In this document: piece after piece, positions 9,052 to 18,232 of the stretch
Position numbering within the stretch: position 1 is the first letter of the stretch
How the letters are laid out: each line of letters opens with the position of its first letter
DNA from: Anabaena sphaerica FACHB-251
GTDB taxonomy: Bacteria; Cyanobacteriota; Cyanobacteriia; Cyanobacteriales; Nostocaceae
DNA length: 64,000 nt
Direction of reading: 5' to 3'
Assembly (NCBI RefSeq): GCF_014696825.1
Contig: NZ_JACJQU010000016.1
Location: 62,001-126,000, forward strand
Notes under the pieces: generated by a model
Seen by the model: only the letters and a program-made list of their open reading frames with translations
What the model was told of the DNA's origin: nothing
The model's database searches: none
Program-made: the position numbers and the translations under genes

Positions 9052-10227
9052 ATGTCTTTTAAAATTCTCAGTTTAGATGGTGGTGGGATTCGTGGAGTCA
9101 TCACAGCAAGAATACTTAATCAAATCGAACAAGAAATTAGAAAACAAGGCAAAGGATACTATTTAAACGAATATTTTGACCTAATTGCTGGTACTTCTAC
9201 AGGCTCAATTTTAACGGCTGGGATTGCTGTTGGTAAAGAAAGTTATGAACTAATGGATTTGTATGTGAAAAAAGGTAAAGATATATTTCCCCAATCCCAA
9301 AAAGAGAGATACAAAATATTTCCAGCACCTATGCGCTCAATTTTGGAAGTATTTTCTAAACCTAAATATTCTCATGATGGTATTATACATACTCTCAAAA
9401 AAGAATTTGGTTCCAGCAAAATTAAAGATATTGAAGAACCAATTATATTGATATTAGCTTATGATACATTATATCGAAATACAACATTTTTTACTAATTG
9501 TAATCCTGATCTTGGCGCTCGTTGGTATGATGATTGTTATTTGTGGCAGTTATGCGTTGCTTCTGCTTCAGCGCCAACTTTTTTCCCTCCTTATAAATTA
9601 GTACCAGTTGATAAAGAGAAATTTGGTAATTGGGAATTTCCACATATTGATGGCGGAGTTTCTGCTAATAACCCTGCCTTAGCAGCATTGAGTTTAGTAA
9701 TGCGGTTAAGTCACTCGGCAATTTTGCCAGAAATCAAGCAAAAATATAAATTAGATAATGTGGAGTTGGAAGATATCTCTATCCTATCTATTGGTACTGG
9801 ACAAACTACTGACCCATATCGCTTTGAGGAAGTTAAGAATTGGAGAGGTTTAAACTGGGCGCAAAATATTACTGATATTTTTATGGACCCGACTTCAGAA
9901 ATTGCCAGTACAATGTGCCTTAATATTATGGGTGGAAATCAGTCGAAACGCTACTTAAGACTTCAGTTTGATTTAAATGAAAGATTTCAAGCTGAAGATG
10001 GGGAGACTTATAAAGATCCCCGCAGTGTGGTGGAGAGAGAGAAGAGAAAAAACCAATTCACAAAACAGAGAGTCAGTGAACAAATAGATAATGCTAGTGA
10101 GGAGTTTGTGAGACAGTTAATAGATACTGCCTCTGCATTTATTGAGTATGGGCGTAGCTACTCTAATAGAAACGAAACTGGTCCTTTAGTAAAAGATGCG
10201 ATCGCTGCTTTCATCAAGAATAATTAG
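9052..10227 (+). CDS. Patatin-like phospholipase
   Basis: The 391-residue lipid acyl hydrolase has the oxyanion motif DGGGIRG at residues 9-15, the nucleophile elbow GTSTG with Ser49, and the catalytic Asp200 in HIDGGVSANNP. It uses a Ser-Asp dyad to remove acyl chains from phospholipids or glycolipids. The frame is open from 9040, but the ATG at 9052 has a good Shine-Dalgarno (GAGGGTG) just upstream. Related patatins act as CBASS effectors (CapV), but no cyclic-nucleotide synthase lies nearby, so a lipid-turnover role is more likely. A strong terminator follows. Confidence 0.88.
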   Translation: MSFKILSLDGGGIRGVITARILNQIEQEIRKQGKGYYLNEYFDLIAGTSTGSILTAGIAVGKESYELMDLYVKKGKDIFPQSQKERYKIFPAPMRSILEVFSKPKYSHDGIIHTLKKEFGSSKIKDIEEPIILILAYDTLYRNTTFFTNCNPDLGARWYDDCYLWQLCVASASAPTFFPPYKLVPVDKEKFGNWEFPHIDGGVSANNPALAALSLVMRLSHSAILPEIKQKYKLDNVELEDISILSIGTGQTTDPYRFEEVKNWRGLNWAQNITDIFMDPTSEIASTMCLNIMGGNQSKRYLRLQFDLNERFQAEDGETYKDPRSVVEREKRKNQFTKQRVSEQIDNASEEFVRQLIDTASAFIEYGRSYSNRNETGPLVKDAIAAFIKNN

Positions 10228-10240
10228 TAAAAGAAGTTAT

Positions 10241-10275
10241 AAATAAAAAGGTCGTTTTTACCTTTTTATTTTTTA
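10241..10275. terminator. Bidirectional terminator between the patatin gene and tsaE
   Basis: AAATAAAAAGGT (10241-10252) and ACCTTTTTATTT (10260-10271) form a perfect 12-bp stem with a 7-nt loop. T-rich sequence follows on the plus strand and an A/T flank lies on the other. Both genes converge on it. Confidence 0.8.
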
Positions 10276-10282
10276 ATACTAG

Positions 10283-10756
10283 TTAGTAATTTCCTCTAGG
10301 CTGTAATAGTACATCGTTGATCATTTCACAGTTAAAAGCAGTAATCTCAGCTTGACGAGTGCCAGATTCACCATAAGTTAAACATACCTTGAAATAACTA
10401 TCTGGTAGATATGGCATTCTTTCCGCCCACTCAATAGCGACAATTCCCGGTATAACTTCCATCCCTTCCCAGTAACTTTCTAAATTCAAGCCTGTCACTT
10501 CTTGAGGTTCTAGACGATACAAATCTAGATGATAAAGGGGAATGCGTCCTTCTGTGTATTCATTAATCAAGGTAAAAGTAGGACTGACAATAGAGTCAGT
10601 GATACCTAGACCCTTACCAATACCTTGCACCAAGGTAGTTTTGCCAGCACCCAAGTCACCTTCTAGTAAAATTACAGTGCCAGCAGTCAGGTCTTGACCC
10701 AGGGTAATACCTAATTGCTGTGTTGCTTCTGTATCAGGAAGGAAAAGTTTAGTCAT
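10283..10756 (-). CDS. tsaE: TsaE, ATPase of tRNA t6A synthesis
   Basis: The 157-residue P-loop protein ([10 protein letters not shown]) belongs to the TsaB-TsaD-TsaE complex that adds threonylcarbamoyl to A37 of ANN-decoding tRNAs. [21 protein letters not shown] and [13 protein letters not shown] are typical family segments. The frame stays open to 10861, but the extra 35 residues are encoded by heptamer repeats (TTGGTGA and similar). The ATG at 10756 gives the normal family length. It lies downstream of the YvcK-like gene on the same strand, separated by the repeat tract. Confidence 0.93.
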   Translation of the reverse strand: MTKLFLPDTEATQQLGITLGQDLTAGTVILLEGDLGAGKTTLVQGIGKGLGITDSIVSPTFTLINEYTEGRIPLYHLDLYRLEPQEVTGLNLESYWEGMEVIPGIVAIEWAERMPYLPDSYFKVCLTYGESGTRQAEITAFNCEMINDVLLQPRGNY

Positions 10757-10842
10757 TGGTGATTGGTGATTAGTAATTGGTGATTGGTGATGGGGAAAAA
10801 CTCTTACCCAGTCCCAAGTCCCCAGTCCCAAGTCCCCATCAT
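10755..10842. repeat. Heptamer tandem repeats between the YvcK-like gene and tsaE
   Basis: TTGGTGA-type heptamers (10755-10791) are followed by CCCAAGT/CCCCAGT-type heptamers (10809-10840). They create a false in-frame N-terminal extension of tsaE. Confidence 0.8.
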
Positions 10843-12212
10843 TTCCCATGCTGCGCTCCACTGTACCATTTCAACAAAACTTTAGCTAGTTTTTGTGGGT
10901 CGTGACGAACAAAACCAGTTTCATCTTCATACAAAATGTTAGCGGGAACAATTCGCCGTCCTAGTTGGGTGACAGATTCTCGGTCTAAGAAAACTGGATG
11001 GGAATTTTGTTGGGCGTAACGGATCAGGGCTTGGGCTGATGGGGTTTTTTTATGTACTAATACAGCATCAAAAAGCCTTCTGTCACCGCAAGCTTCATCA
11101 ATGGCTTGGATGTGTTCAGCAACAGTGTATCCTTCTGTTTCACCCGGTTGGGTCATGATATTGCAGATATAGATACGAGGTACTTTTGTGGCTGAGATCG
11201 CATCGGCAATTTCTGGAACTAGCAAATTTGGGATTAAGCTAGTATACAGACTGCCAGGACCAATAATAATGTAATCAGCCTCTTTAATTGCCTTAATCGC
11301 TGAGGGTAAAGCGGGTGGATGTTCAGGAATACAGCCAATTTTAACAATTTTTCCGCCAGCTTTGGGAATACTAGACTCACCTTCAATGCGGCGGCCATCT
11401 GCTAATTCTGCCCAGAGACGAACATCACTAAGGGTTGCGGGTAAAACTTGTCCTCTCACGGCCAGCACTTTGGAACTAGCTGCAACTGCCCTTTCTAAAT
11501 CTCCAGTAATATCAGTCATGGCAGTTAAAAACAAATTACCAAAACTGTGACCTGTCAACCCGTCCCCAGCGCGAAAACGATATTGAAACAATTCTGTTAA
11601 TAACTTTTCTTCATCTGCTAGTGCAGCCAAACAATTGCGAATATCTCCAGGAGGTAAAACGCCAAATTCTTGACGCAACCTGCCAGAAGAACCACCGTCA
11701 TCAGCCACTGTCACAATAGCCGTAATATTAGCACTATAGGTTTTTAAGCCTCTGAGTAAGGTAGAAAGTCCAGTACCGCCACCAATGACGACAATTTTTG
11801 GACCTCGGTACAAACGGCGATGTGCCAGGAGAACATCGATTAGTTCTTCATCATCGCCTTGCGGCCTTAACACTTGAGTAATTGAACCTACAGTGCGAGA
11901 TTGTCCCCACAGTAACAACAGCACACCGCACAGCAATACCAACGGTCCGCTGATATAGTTGGGCAATATCTCTGTGAGAAATCCCAGTAAACCACGAAGA
12001 AACTCTAATATCCAAAAAATTGGGGTTAGCTTAATCCAAATAGCCAACCCCAAACTTGCCAATAAAACACCCCCAACACTGACTAGGAACCAGCGTTTTA
12101 CCGATATTCCAGGGGATAACCACTTAAACCACTGGTTAACCCGATGGGAAGTGCGGCTGTGTGACTGGAGTTGTATGGCGTTGAGAGCTTGTCTAAGAAA
12201 ACCGATTGACAT
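10839..12212 (-). CDS. yvcK: YvcK/CofD-like protein (UDP-GlcNAc-binding gluconeogenesis factor family)
   Basis: About 457 residues. Two hydrophobic segments (roughly residues 40-65 and 85-105) form a membrane anchor before the YvcK domain, which begins [17 protein letters not shown] and continues with [15 protein letters not shown] and [13 protein letters not shown]. In Bacillus, YvcK binds UDP-GlcNAc and links carbon metabolism to cell-wall synthesis; the biochemical activity here is inferred. The frame opens at 12236, but the ATG at 12212 ([14 protein letters not shown]) follows AGGT and gives a natural start. The membrane extension is unlike the soluble Bacillus protein and seems typical of cyanobacteria. 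Confidence 0.88.
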   Translation of the reverse strand: MSIGFLRQALNAIQLQSHSRTSHRVNQWFKWLSPGISVKRWFLVSVGGVLLASLGLAIWIKLTPIFWILEFLRGLLGFLTEILPNYISGPLVLLCGVLLLLWGQSRTVGSITQVLRPQGDDEELIDVLLAHRRLYRGPKIVVIGGGTGLSTLLRGLKTYSANITAIVTVADDGGSSGRLRQEFGVLPPGDIRNCLAALADEEKLLTELFQYRFRAGDGLTGHSFGNLFLTAMTDITGDLERAVAASSKVLAVRGQVLPATLSDVRLWAELADGRRIEGESSIPKAGGKIVKIGCIPEHPPALPSAIKAIKEADYIIIGPGSLYTSLIPNLLVPEIADAISATKVPRIYICNIMTQPGETEGYTVAEHIQAIDEACGDRRLFDAVLVHKKTPSAQALIRYAQQNSHPVFLDRESVTQLGRRIVPANILYEDETGFVRHDPQKLAKVLLKWYSGAQHGK

Positions 12213-12663
12213 ACCTAATAGGGAACAGTGGTACAAACAATGTTTAACAGAAAATGTACACTACCTGGTTTTAAGACCAAGAGTGAAATCAATTTAAAAT
12301 TCCAAAAGTCAAAATTTCAACAAGATTCAAGGATATAACAGGTGACAGGTGAGCCACTGCGGTGGACGGGTTTCCCGACTTGTAGCAACTGCCGTCAAGT
12401 GGCGAACCCCGAAGGGGTGACAGGGCTAAAAGTCTTTTGGTGTCTAAGTTTGATTATCAGTTCGTGAACTACAGCCTTGTCCATTGCTATAAAAAAAGGA
12501 CAATCAAGATTTAGAAGAAAAAACCTTTACCCAAACTAAGTTACAACTTGCAGATAGAAAACCCGGAACAGTATTGATACGAATGTACCTCTAATTGATA
12601 ACCTGAGTTATGCACCTTGAGATCTGGGTAAATATCAATTTTATGCAAATTTAGGAAGATATT
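12213..12663. other. Intergenic region between divergent yvcK and ruvC, with repeats
   Basis: The 451-bp gap holds a GTGACAG heptamer remnant and a dispersed repeat at 12358-12421. Both divergent promoters should be here; no consensus site is convincing. The ruvC Shine-Dalgarno (AGGAAG) sits 5-8 bases before its ATG. Confidence 0.5.
12336..12421. repeat. Heptamer remnant plus dispersed cyanobacterial repeat
   Basis: GGTGACAGGTGA is followed by a tract with CACTGCGGTG, TTTCCCGACTTG and CCCCGAAGGGG, short palindromic pieces of a kind scattered in Nostocales genomes. No coding frame is present. Confidence 0.6.
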
Positions 12664-13155
12664 ATGGAAAAGCGAATTTTAGGATTAGATCCGGGATTAG
12701 CAATTGTGGGATTTGGCGCGATCGCATGGAGCCAAAGTCAAGGTAAAGTACAAGATACAACCGTAAAGATGCTGGATTTTGGCGTAATTCGCACTTCAGC
12801 CGATATGGAAATGAGTCAGCGACTATGTACTTTATTTGACGATTTACACACCCTGATGGACGATTTGCAACCGGATTTGGTGGCAATTGAAAAGTTATTC
12901 TTCTATCGTATGGCAAATACTATTGTTGTTGCACAGGCGCGGGGTGTATTAATGTTGGTTCTGGGACAACGCAAGCTTCCTTATGTAGAGTTCGCCCCTC
13001 CTCAAATTAAGCAAGCTTTGACAAATTATGGTAAGGCGGATAAGGCAGAAGTACAAGACGCTGTAATGCGGGAGTTAGATTTAGATGAAATTCCTAGACC
13101 AGATGATGCAGCGGATGCTTTAGCGGTGGCGTTAACTGCTTCATTTCAGTTGTAA
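12664..13155 (+). CDS. ruvC: Holliday junction resolvase RuvC
   Basis: The 163-residue endonuclease resolves four-way DNA junctions in recombination, normally with RuvAB. The first catalytic Asp is residue 9 in [14 protein letters not shown], the Glu is in [15 protein letters not shown], and the final acidic pair is in [13 protein letters not shown]. The ATG is preceded by AGGAAG at a good distance. No ruvA or ruvB lies nearby, as is common in cyanobacteria. Confidence 0.95.
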   Translation: MEKRILGLDPGLAIVGFGAIAWSQSQGKVQDTTVKMLDFGVIRTSADMEMSQRLCTLFDDLHTLMDDLQPDLVAIEKLFFYRMANTIVVAQARGVLMLVLGQRKLPYVEFAPPQIKQALTNYGKADKAEVQDAVMRELDLDEIPRPDDAADALAVALTASFQL

Positions 13156-13160
13156 TTTTG

Positions 13161-13228
13161 TAAAAAGAGAATAGTTAGTTAAACTGGAGAATAATTAATT
13201 AAACTGGAGAATAATTAATTAAACTGAG
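13161..13228. repeat. 20-bp tandem repeat
   Basis: Two identical 20-bp units (AAACTGGAGAATAATTAATT, 13181-13200 and 13201-13220) are flanked by a diverged copy and a partial copy. They lie just after ruvC. Confidence 0.85.
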
Positions 13229-13432
13229 TCTGTCACCCATGACATCCATTGAACTATCAAGGAGTTGAGCGATCGCTACACCTACCGGATACATCATACT
13301 TTTCCCCTAGACACGGGTTGATGCGATGCATACGGTGAGCAAAGCTATCGTAGCTTGTATTCAAGTCAGTTCAAAATATATCAACATAATATTATTGTTA
13401 CCAGAACAATTTTCAACGCCTACCTACTTACT

Positions 13433-14026
13433 ATGAATTCTCCTGCCAAACCCCGGAAGTTACCAACCCAAGCTATAGCCGCTAAAATATTTCACTCTAT
13501 TAATATTATTAGCCTGTTTTTAATGCTTACCAGTGGATTGCAAATTTATAACGCTAATCCCGTTTTTGGTGGCCGTGCAGGTTTGCATATTCTTCCTATT
13601 TTTACTTTAGGCGGTTGGTTAGCAGGAAGTAGACACTGGCATTTTGCAGCTATGTGGATATTTTCTCTCAATCTTTTATTTTATGGAATTTATATTTTAA
13701 TAACCCGACGTTGGCGACATAGATTTGTGGGAAGTAATGATATTAAAGCTTTACAAAAAACGCAAAACCCCAAACGTCTAACTTACGCTTGGCATCGAAT
13801 TATTTACACATCTATTATTCCCATATTATTGTTAGCCATATTGACAGGAATAGGAATGTACAAACCTGCTCAATTTCCTTGGATAGTTGATATGTTTGGT
13901 GATTGGCAAGCATTAAGGATTGTGCATTTTGCTTCTGTGCCATTGGTGGTAATATTTGTAATTATTCACTGGCGGTTGGGACAGAACGCTGGGGGAGAAG
14001 AACTAACAGCATCTATGTTTTGGTAG
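13433..14026 (+). CDS. Membrane cytochrome b (b561/YedZ-like) partner of the Mo oxidoreductase
   Basis: The 197-residue protein has four likely transmembrane helices with His in each of several helices (KIFHSINI, GLHILPIF, AWHRIIY, RIVHFASV, VIIHWRLG), enough for two b hemes. It is the di-heme cytochrome b/b6 type that passes electrons between the quinone pool and a periplasmic enzyme. The gene 118 bp downstream encodes a molybdopterin oxidoreductase, so the two probably form a pair like MsrQ-MsrP. The frame opens at 13355, but the ATG at 13433 (MNSPAKPRKLP) starts just before the first helix and is preferred. Confidence 0.82.
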   Translation: MNSPAKPRKLPTQAIAAKIFHSINIISLFLMLTSGLQIYNANPVFGGRAGLHILPIFTLGGWLAGSRHWHFAAMWIFSLNLLFYGIYILITRRWRHRFVGSNDIKALQKTQNPKRLTYAWHRIIYTSIIPILLLAILTGIGMYKPAQFPWIVDMFGDWQALRIVHFASVPLVVIFVIIHWRLGQNAGGEELTASMFW

Positions 14027-14043
14027 GTTTTTAAATTAATATT

Positions 14044-14074
14044 TTAACGCAGATAAACGCAGATAAACACAGAT
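14044..14074. repeat. Short tandem repeat (AACGCAGATA)
   Basis: Three units of AACGCAGATA or close variants follow the cytochrome gene. Confidence 0.7.
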
Positions 14075-14144
14075 AGTTTTTGACTATTATCAAATAGATA
14101 CACAATTTTTGTGAGAGATTTTAATTAGGGGGAGTGATTAAATC

Positions 14145-14885
14145 ATGAATCATACTAATAAAAAAGACCTAATTCATATAGTTAAACCTCAATTTAACCG
14201 CCGTAAGTTTTTACAAATATCAGGAATTTCTAGTATAGGTGGTTTACTTAGTAGTTGTGGTACACCAGCATTAGAAGATTTGGTAGGTAAACTTTCTGAA
14301 CCATTAAATCAAAAGGTGGAAGAATTAATTTTTCAACCGCAGAAACTTGTACCAGAATTTGCTGTTAGTGAAATTCAACCAGAAGCTTTAATCATTAATA
14401 GTTTCCGCAATACACCAATTATTGATGTAGATAAATTCCGGTTAATTATTGATGGTGAAGTAAATAATCCCGTGAGTTTAAGTATGGCAGAAATTCAAGC
14501 TTTACCTTTAAGTTCTATGATTATTCGTCATGTTTGTGTTGAAGGTTGGGCTGCAATTGTCCAATGGGGTGGTATACGTTTACGTGATTTAATTACTTTA
14601 GCTCAACCGCAGGAAAATGTTAAGTATGCTTTTTTTAAATCAGCAGATGGTTATTATGAAAGTTGGGATTTAGCATCAGCTACCCATCCGCAAACTTTGT
14701 TAGCATATCAAAAAAATGGTGAAAAATTGCCTGTTGAAAATGGTGCGCCTTTGCGTTTAGCTTCTCCTATTAAATTAGGTTATAAACAAAGTAAATGGGT
14801 AACGCGAATTACTTTAACTAGCCATCTATCAGCGTTTAAAGGTTATTGGGAAGATCAGGGTTATGAATGGTTTGCGGGGTTGTAA
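14145..14885 (+). CDS. Tat-exported molybdopterin-dependent oxidoreductase (sulfite oxidase/MsrP superfamily)
   Basis: The 246-residue protein begins with a twin-arginine signal (FNRRKFLQ, Arg19-Arg20) and a lipobox-like LLSSC ending at Cys38, so it may be a Tat-exported lipoprotein. The sulfite oxidase-type Mo domain follows; Cys131 in RHVCVEGW is the expected Mo ligand. GYKQSKWVTRI near the end is also typical. The substrate is unknown; methionine sulfoxide reduction, as in MsrP, is a reasonable guess given the cytochrome b partner upstream. Molybdenum supply may come from the ModBC gene 7 kb away. Confidence 0.85.
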   Translation: MNHTNKKDLIHIVKPQFNRRKFLQISGISSIGGLLSSCGTPALEDLVGKLSEPLNQKVEELIFQPQKLVPEFAVSEIQPEALIINSFRNTPIIDVDKFRLIIDGEVNNPVSLSMAEIQALPLSSMIIRHVCVEGWAAIVQWGGIRLRDLITLAQPQENVKYAFFKSADGYYESWDLASATHPQTLLAYQKNGEKLPVENGAPLRLASPIKLGYKQSKWVTRITLTSHLSAFKGYWEDQGYEWFAGL

Positions 14886-14901
14886 ATATTGTTGTAAATA
14901 T

Positions 14902-14977
14902 TGTAGGTTGGGTTAAGCGACAGCGCAACCCAACAACCCCTAAAATGTTGGGTTTCCTTCTGTCAACCCAACTTACA
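14902..14977. repeat. Palindromic repeat with inverted ends
   Basis: TGTAGGTTGGGTT (14902-14914) and AACCCAACTTACA (14965-14977) are inverted with one mismatch. It is a hairpin-forming 76-bp unit with more AACCCAAC motifs inside. A GGTTGGGTT/AACCCAAC motif recurs near 33771-33861. Confidence 0.75.
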
Positions 14978-15006
14978 TATTTGAAACATTTATTAGGAAA
15001 ATAAAA

Positions 15007-16440
15007 ATGAACTTTTTTGATAAATTAAATACGACAATTTCCCAAAATCAAAGTTTGCTATTTGTAGGACTTGATCCAAATCCTGAAATGATTCCAGCCT
15101 GTTATCAATCATCTGATTTGATGACTGGTTTGGAAAATTGGTTGCAATTTATGATTACTGAAACGGCTAATTTTGTTTGTGCTTATAAACCAACTTTGGG
15201 ATTTTATGAAGCTTTAGGTGTAAGGGGTTTAGAACTTTTAATCAAAACATTAAATTCTATTCCTGCCCATATTCCGATTATTTTAGATGCTAAACATGGT
15301 GATTTAAATACTAGCAGTATTTTTGCACATTCAATATTTACAGAATGGCAGGTAGATGCTGTTACTCTTAGTCCCTACACTGGTCAGGATCATGTTGCAC
15401 CATTTTTAGTTTATCCTGATAAATCTGTGTTTATTTTGTGTTGTACTTCTAATCCTGGCGCAGCTATTTTACAGCAATATCCTAATAATAATGCACCGCT
15501 TTATTTACAGGTTGTACAGGAATCAAAAAACTGGGGAACTCCAGAACAATTAGGGTTGGAAGTAGGAACTACAAATGCTGAGGTTTTAAAATCTACTCGT
15601 TCTCTTGCGCCGGAAAGAATCATTATGGCACGGAGTATTTGGGCTGAGGATGGGAATCTAAAAAAGATTTTAGCAGCGGGTTTAAATGCTAACGGTGATG
15701 GTTTATTGATTCCTGTTCCGCAAGATATGTTGAGTAGTACCAATTTATCTCAACAAGTTCAATCTTTACGCACAGAAATTAATCAATTTAGAAGTGAATT
15801 TATCCATGATGCTTCTAGTTGTGATGTCTGGTTTCCTGATATTGATGTCAAAGATAAACACCCTCATCAAGATTTGATTTTACAACTTTTTGATATTGGT
15901 TGTATTATGTTTGGGGAATTTGTTCAAGCTTCAGGGGCAACTTTTCCTTATTACATTGATTTGCGGAAAATAATTTCTAATCCGCAAGTTTTTAATCAGG
16001 TTCTTAGTGCTTATGAAGAAATTTTAAAAGGTCTTACTTTTGATAGGTTGGCTGGTATTCCCTACGGTTCTTTACCTACTGCAACTGGTTTATCTTTACG
16101 GCTGCATTGTCCAATGATTTTTCCTCGTAAGGAAGTGAAAGCGCATGGTACACGCAAGGTTATTGAAGGTAATTTTCATCCTGGGGAAACGGTTGCAGTA
16201 GTTGATGATATTCTTATCAGTGGTAAAAGTGTGATGGAAGGGGCGGAAAAAATTAAATCAGTGGGATTAAAGGTTAATGATATTGTGGTTTTTATTGACC
16301 ATGAACAAGGTGTAAAAGATCGGTTAAAAGAAAATGGTTATTGTGGTCATTCGGTTTTAACTCTTTCGGAAATTGTGAATACTCTACACGAAGTAGGAAG
16401 AATAAATGATCAGCAATTGTTAGCTTTTCAAGAAAGTTAG
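15007..16440 (+). CDS. pyrFE: Bifunctional orotidine-5'-phosphate decarboxylase / orotate phosphoribosyltransferase
   Basis: The 477-residue fusion catalyses the last two steps of UMP synthesis. The N-terminal half is a PyrF2-type decarboxylase (FVGLDPNPEM, LDAKHGDLNTSS with the catalytic Lys-Asp pair, TLSPYTGQD). The C-terminal part, from about residue 290, is the phosphoribosyltransferase with the PRPP loop VAVVDDILISGKS. The domain order is the reverse of eukaryotic UMP synthase. AGGAAAA precedes the ATG. The fusion is known in cyanobacteria. Confidence 0.93.
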   Translation: MNFFDKLNTTISQNQSLLFVGLDPNPEMIPACYQSSDLMTGLENWLQFMITETANFVCAYKPTLGFYEALGVRGLELLIKTLNSIPAHIPIILDAKHGDLNTSSIFAHSIFTEWQVDAVTLSPYTGQDHVAPFLVYPDKSVFILCCTSNPGAAILQQYPNNNAPLYLQVVQESKNWGTPEQLGLEVGTTNAEVLKSTRSLAPERIIMARSIWAEDGNLKKILAAGLNANGDGLLIPVPQDMLSSTNLSQQVQSLRTEINQFRSEFIHDASSCDVWFPDIDVKDKHPHQDLILQLFDIGCIMFGEFVQASGATFPYYIDLRKIISNPQVFNQVLSAYEEILKGLTFDRLAGIPYGSLPTATGLSLRLHCPMIFPRKEVKAHGTRKVIEGNFHPGETVAVVDDILISGKSVMEGAEKIKSVGLKVNDIVVFIDHEQGVKDRLKENGYCGHSVLTLSEIVNTLHEVGRINDQQLLAFQES

Positions 16441-16516
16441 TATTTAGTATTATAGAAATGAGAAATTGCTATTTATATTGCTGGCTTTATCATAGCTGGT
16501 ATTATATACTACATTT

Positions 16517-17602
16517 ATGCAGATAAAATTTTCTTTGGAACAATTACTTAAATGGTTAATTTTGACTTTACTATTTCCGCTCATTTTTCTGAATGGGTGG
16601 CTGTTATTTTTACTATTGCAATATTTCCAACCATTGGTGACGACTCTGATTTTAGCAGTTTTGCTGGCTTTTATTTTAAACTATCCTGTTTCAGTAATTC
16701 AGCGATGGGGGATTAAGCGCAACTATGCAGTAACATTAGTTGTACTAGCAACTGTGATAATTTTAGCTGCTGTAGGTATCATTTTAATCCCTATTATTTT
16801 AGAGCAATTTCATGAAATGGCTAAATTACTTCCCCAGTGGATTGAAGATAGTTCAGCCAAACTTCAAAAATTAAATATTTGGGTTTTTGGTCAGAGATGG
16901 CAACTGGATTTAAGTCAGATATTAACTAATATTATCAATCGTTTACCTAATGAATTAGAGTATATATCTGATAAGCTTTTTAGTTTAATTGTTAATACAA
17001 TTGATAGCATTTCTGAGGCATTAATTACAGTAGTCTTGACTATTTATCTATTAATAGATGGTGAAAGAATTGTTGAGGGATTATTGAAAAAATTACCTGG
17101 GAATTTTGGTCAGGCTGTGAAAAATTCTCTCCAGCAAAACTTTCAAAATTACTTGATAGGTCAGATCAGTTTAGCTTTGTTGATGGGATTTTCCCAAACA
17201 TTGATGTTTTTAGTTTTCCGTGTTCAGTTTGGTTTACTTTTTGGTTTGGGTGTGGGAATTTTAAGCTTAATTCCCTTTGGAGATGTTGTAAGTTTGATAA
17301 TAATAATTTCAATTATAGCTTCCCATGACTTTTGGTTAGCTGTACAAATTTTAGCTGTTGCTGTTGTGATTGACCAATTAATTGATCAAGCGATCGCTCC
17401 CCGTCTTTTGGGTAAATTTACAGGTATTAGACCAATCTGGGTGATAATTTCTTTACTCATGGGAACTTATATTGCTGGGGTGTTAGGTTTGTTAATTGCT
17501 GTACCTGTGGCGGGTGTGATCAAAGATACGGTAGATGCTGTCTTTGCTGAGGTTGAGGGTAAAGCAGGGCTGGAGATTTTAGAAGAGTCAACATCGTTGT
17601 GA
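16517..17602 (+). CDS. AI-2E family (PerM-like) membrane transporter
   Basis: This 361-residue integral membrane protein has about 7-8 hydrophobic helices. Pairs at both ends flank a central soluble segment around residues 90-150. VTLVVLATVIILAAVGIILIP, VVLTIYLLIDGERI and IDQLIDQAIAPRLLGK are typical of the family. Members include the AI-2 exporter TqsA and Na+/H+ antiporters, so the substrate cannot be named. It follows pyrFE by 76 bp and may share its transcript. Confidence 0.85.
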   Translation: MQIKFSLEQLLKWLILTLLFPLIFLNGWLLFLLLQYFQPLVTTLILAVLLAFILNYPVSVIQRWGIKRNYAVTLVVLATVIILAAVGIILIPIILEQFHEMAKLLPQWIEDSSAKLQKLNIWVFGQRWQLDLSQILTNIINRLPNELEYISDKLFSLIVNTIDSISEALITVVLTIYLLIDGERIVEGLLKKLPGNFGQAVKNSLQQNFQNYLIGQISLALLMGFSQTLMFLVFRVQFGLLFGLGVGILSLIPFGDVVSLIIIISIIASHDFWLAVQILAVAVVIDQLIDQAIAPRLLGKFTGIRPIWVIISLLMGTYIAGVLGLLIAVPVAGVIKDTVDAVFAEVEGKAGLEILEESTSL

Positions 17603-17974
17603 GGTTGGGGGCTAATTAACGGATAATCATTGGCTTATATATCCGAATAGAAAAACTAATAGCTTGATTTGCAGTTATTTTCCAAAATCGTAGTTATAGC
17701 TACATACAATCCTAGAAAGCATAGATAACATTAAAAAAATATTGTACTGGAAGAAAGCATCTTGAGAACAACCTTTTTTGTTCTGTGTTTATCTTCTTAT
17801 CTTGCGGAAAACCGCATATAGGAGTCTATCTTCTTCAGAAATTTACCTGATTTTAATAGTATCAAATTCCTCTGGTCTAATCTTTTAGGCTAAGAAGTTC
17901 TCCCACAAGATTGAGGCAGGTATGGACAAAATCCTGTCATTATGCAACATAAGCTAAACGTAAAGGAGTTTACC
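17603..17974. other. Long intergenic region with two small hairpins
   Basis: The 372-bp gap contains AGAACAA...TTGTTCT (17765-17784) and TGCGGAAAACCGCA (17803-17816), either of which could end the upstream transcript. The remainder probably holds the promoter of the following small gene. Nothing coding is visible. Confidence 0.4.
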
Positions 17975-18232
17975 ATGCATCGACAAATGTGCTGGTTATC
18001 TAAGTCTGGAGATGACGGAGAGAAAATTTTGCATTTGCAAACTGCACCCGGTCAACCTTGGCGGCCTTATACGGCGTTTCCTCAATTTTCAGTTGCAGAT
18101 TATCAAATACCCGGTGGTTCTAAGGGTTGGGCAACTTATCAAAAACTGTTAAAAGCTGGCTGGAGTTTAGTTCCTAGCGCACGGGCAAACGAGTTTAGCA
18201 ATAGCTTGGCAAAGTCAACAGTGCCAAATTAA
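17975..18232 (+). CDS. Small conserved-looking protein of unknown function
   Basis: The 85-residue protein starts MHRQMCWLSKSGDDGEK and contains many aromatic residues (PWRPYTAFPQF). There is no signal peptide or membrane segment, and the family is not recognised. The start is well supported: AAAGGAG lies 8 bases before the ATG at 17975, whereas the frame opening at 17942 has no such site. It ends with a 4-bp tail-to-tail overlap with the gamma-glutamyltransferase gene. Confidence 0.7.
   Translation: MHRQMCWLSKSGDDGEKILHLQTAPGQPWRPYTAFPQFSVADYQIPGGSKGWATYQKLLKAGWSLVPSARANEFSNSLAKSTVPN

Noticed and set aside
9052-10227. Patatin gene as a CBASS effector
   Set aside because: No cGAS/DncV-like synthase or other CBASS gene is adjacent; neighbours are pyrC and tsaE.
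10757-10861. N-terminal extension of TsaE
   Set aside because: The added residues are encoded by heptamer repeats and exceed the family length.
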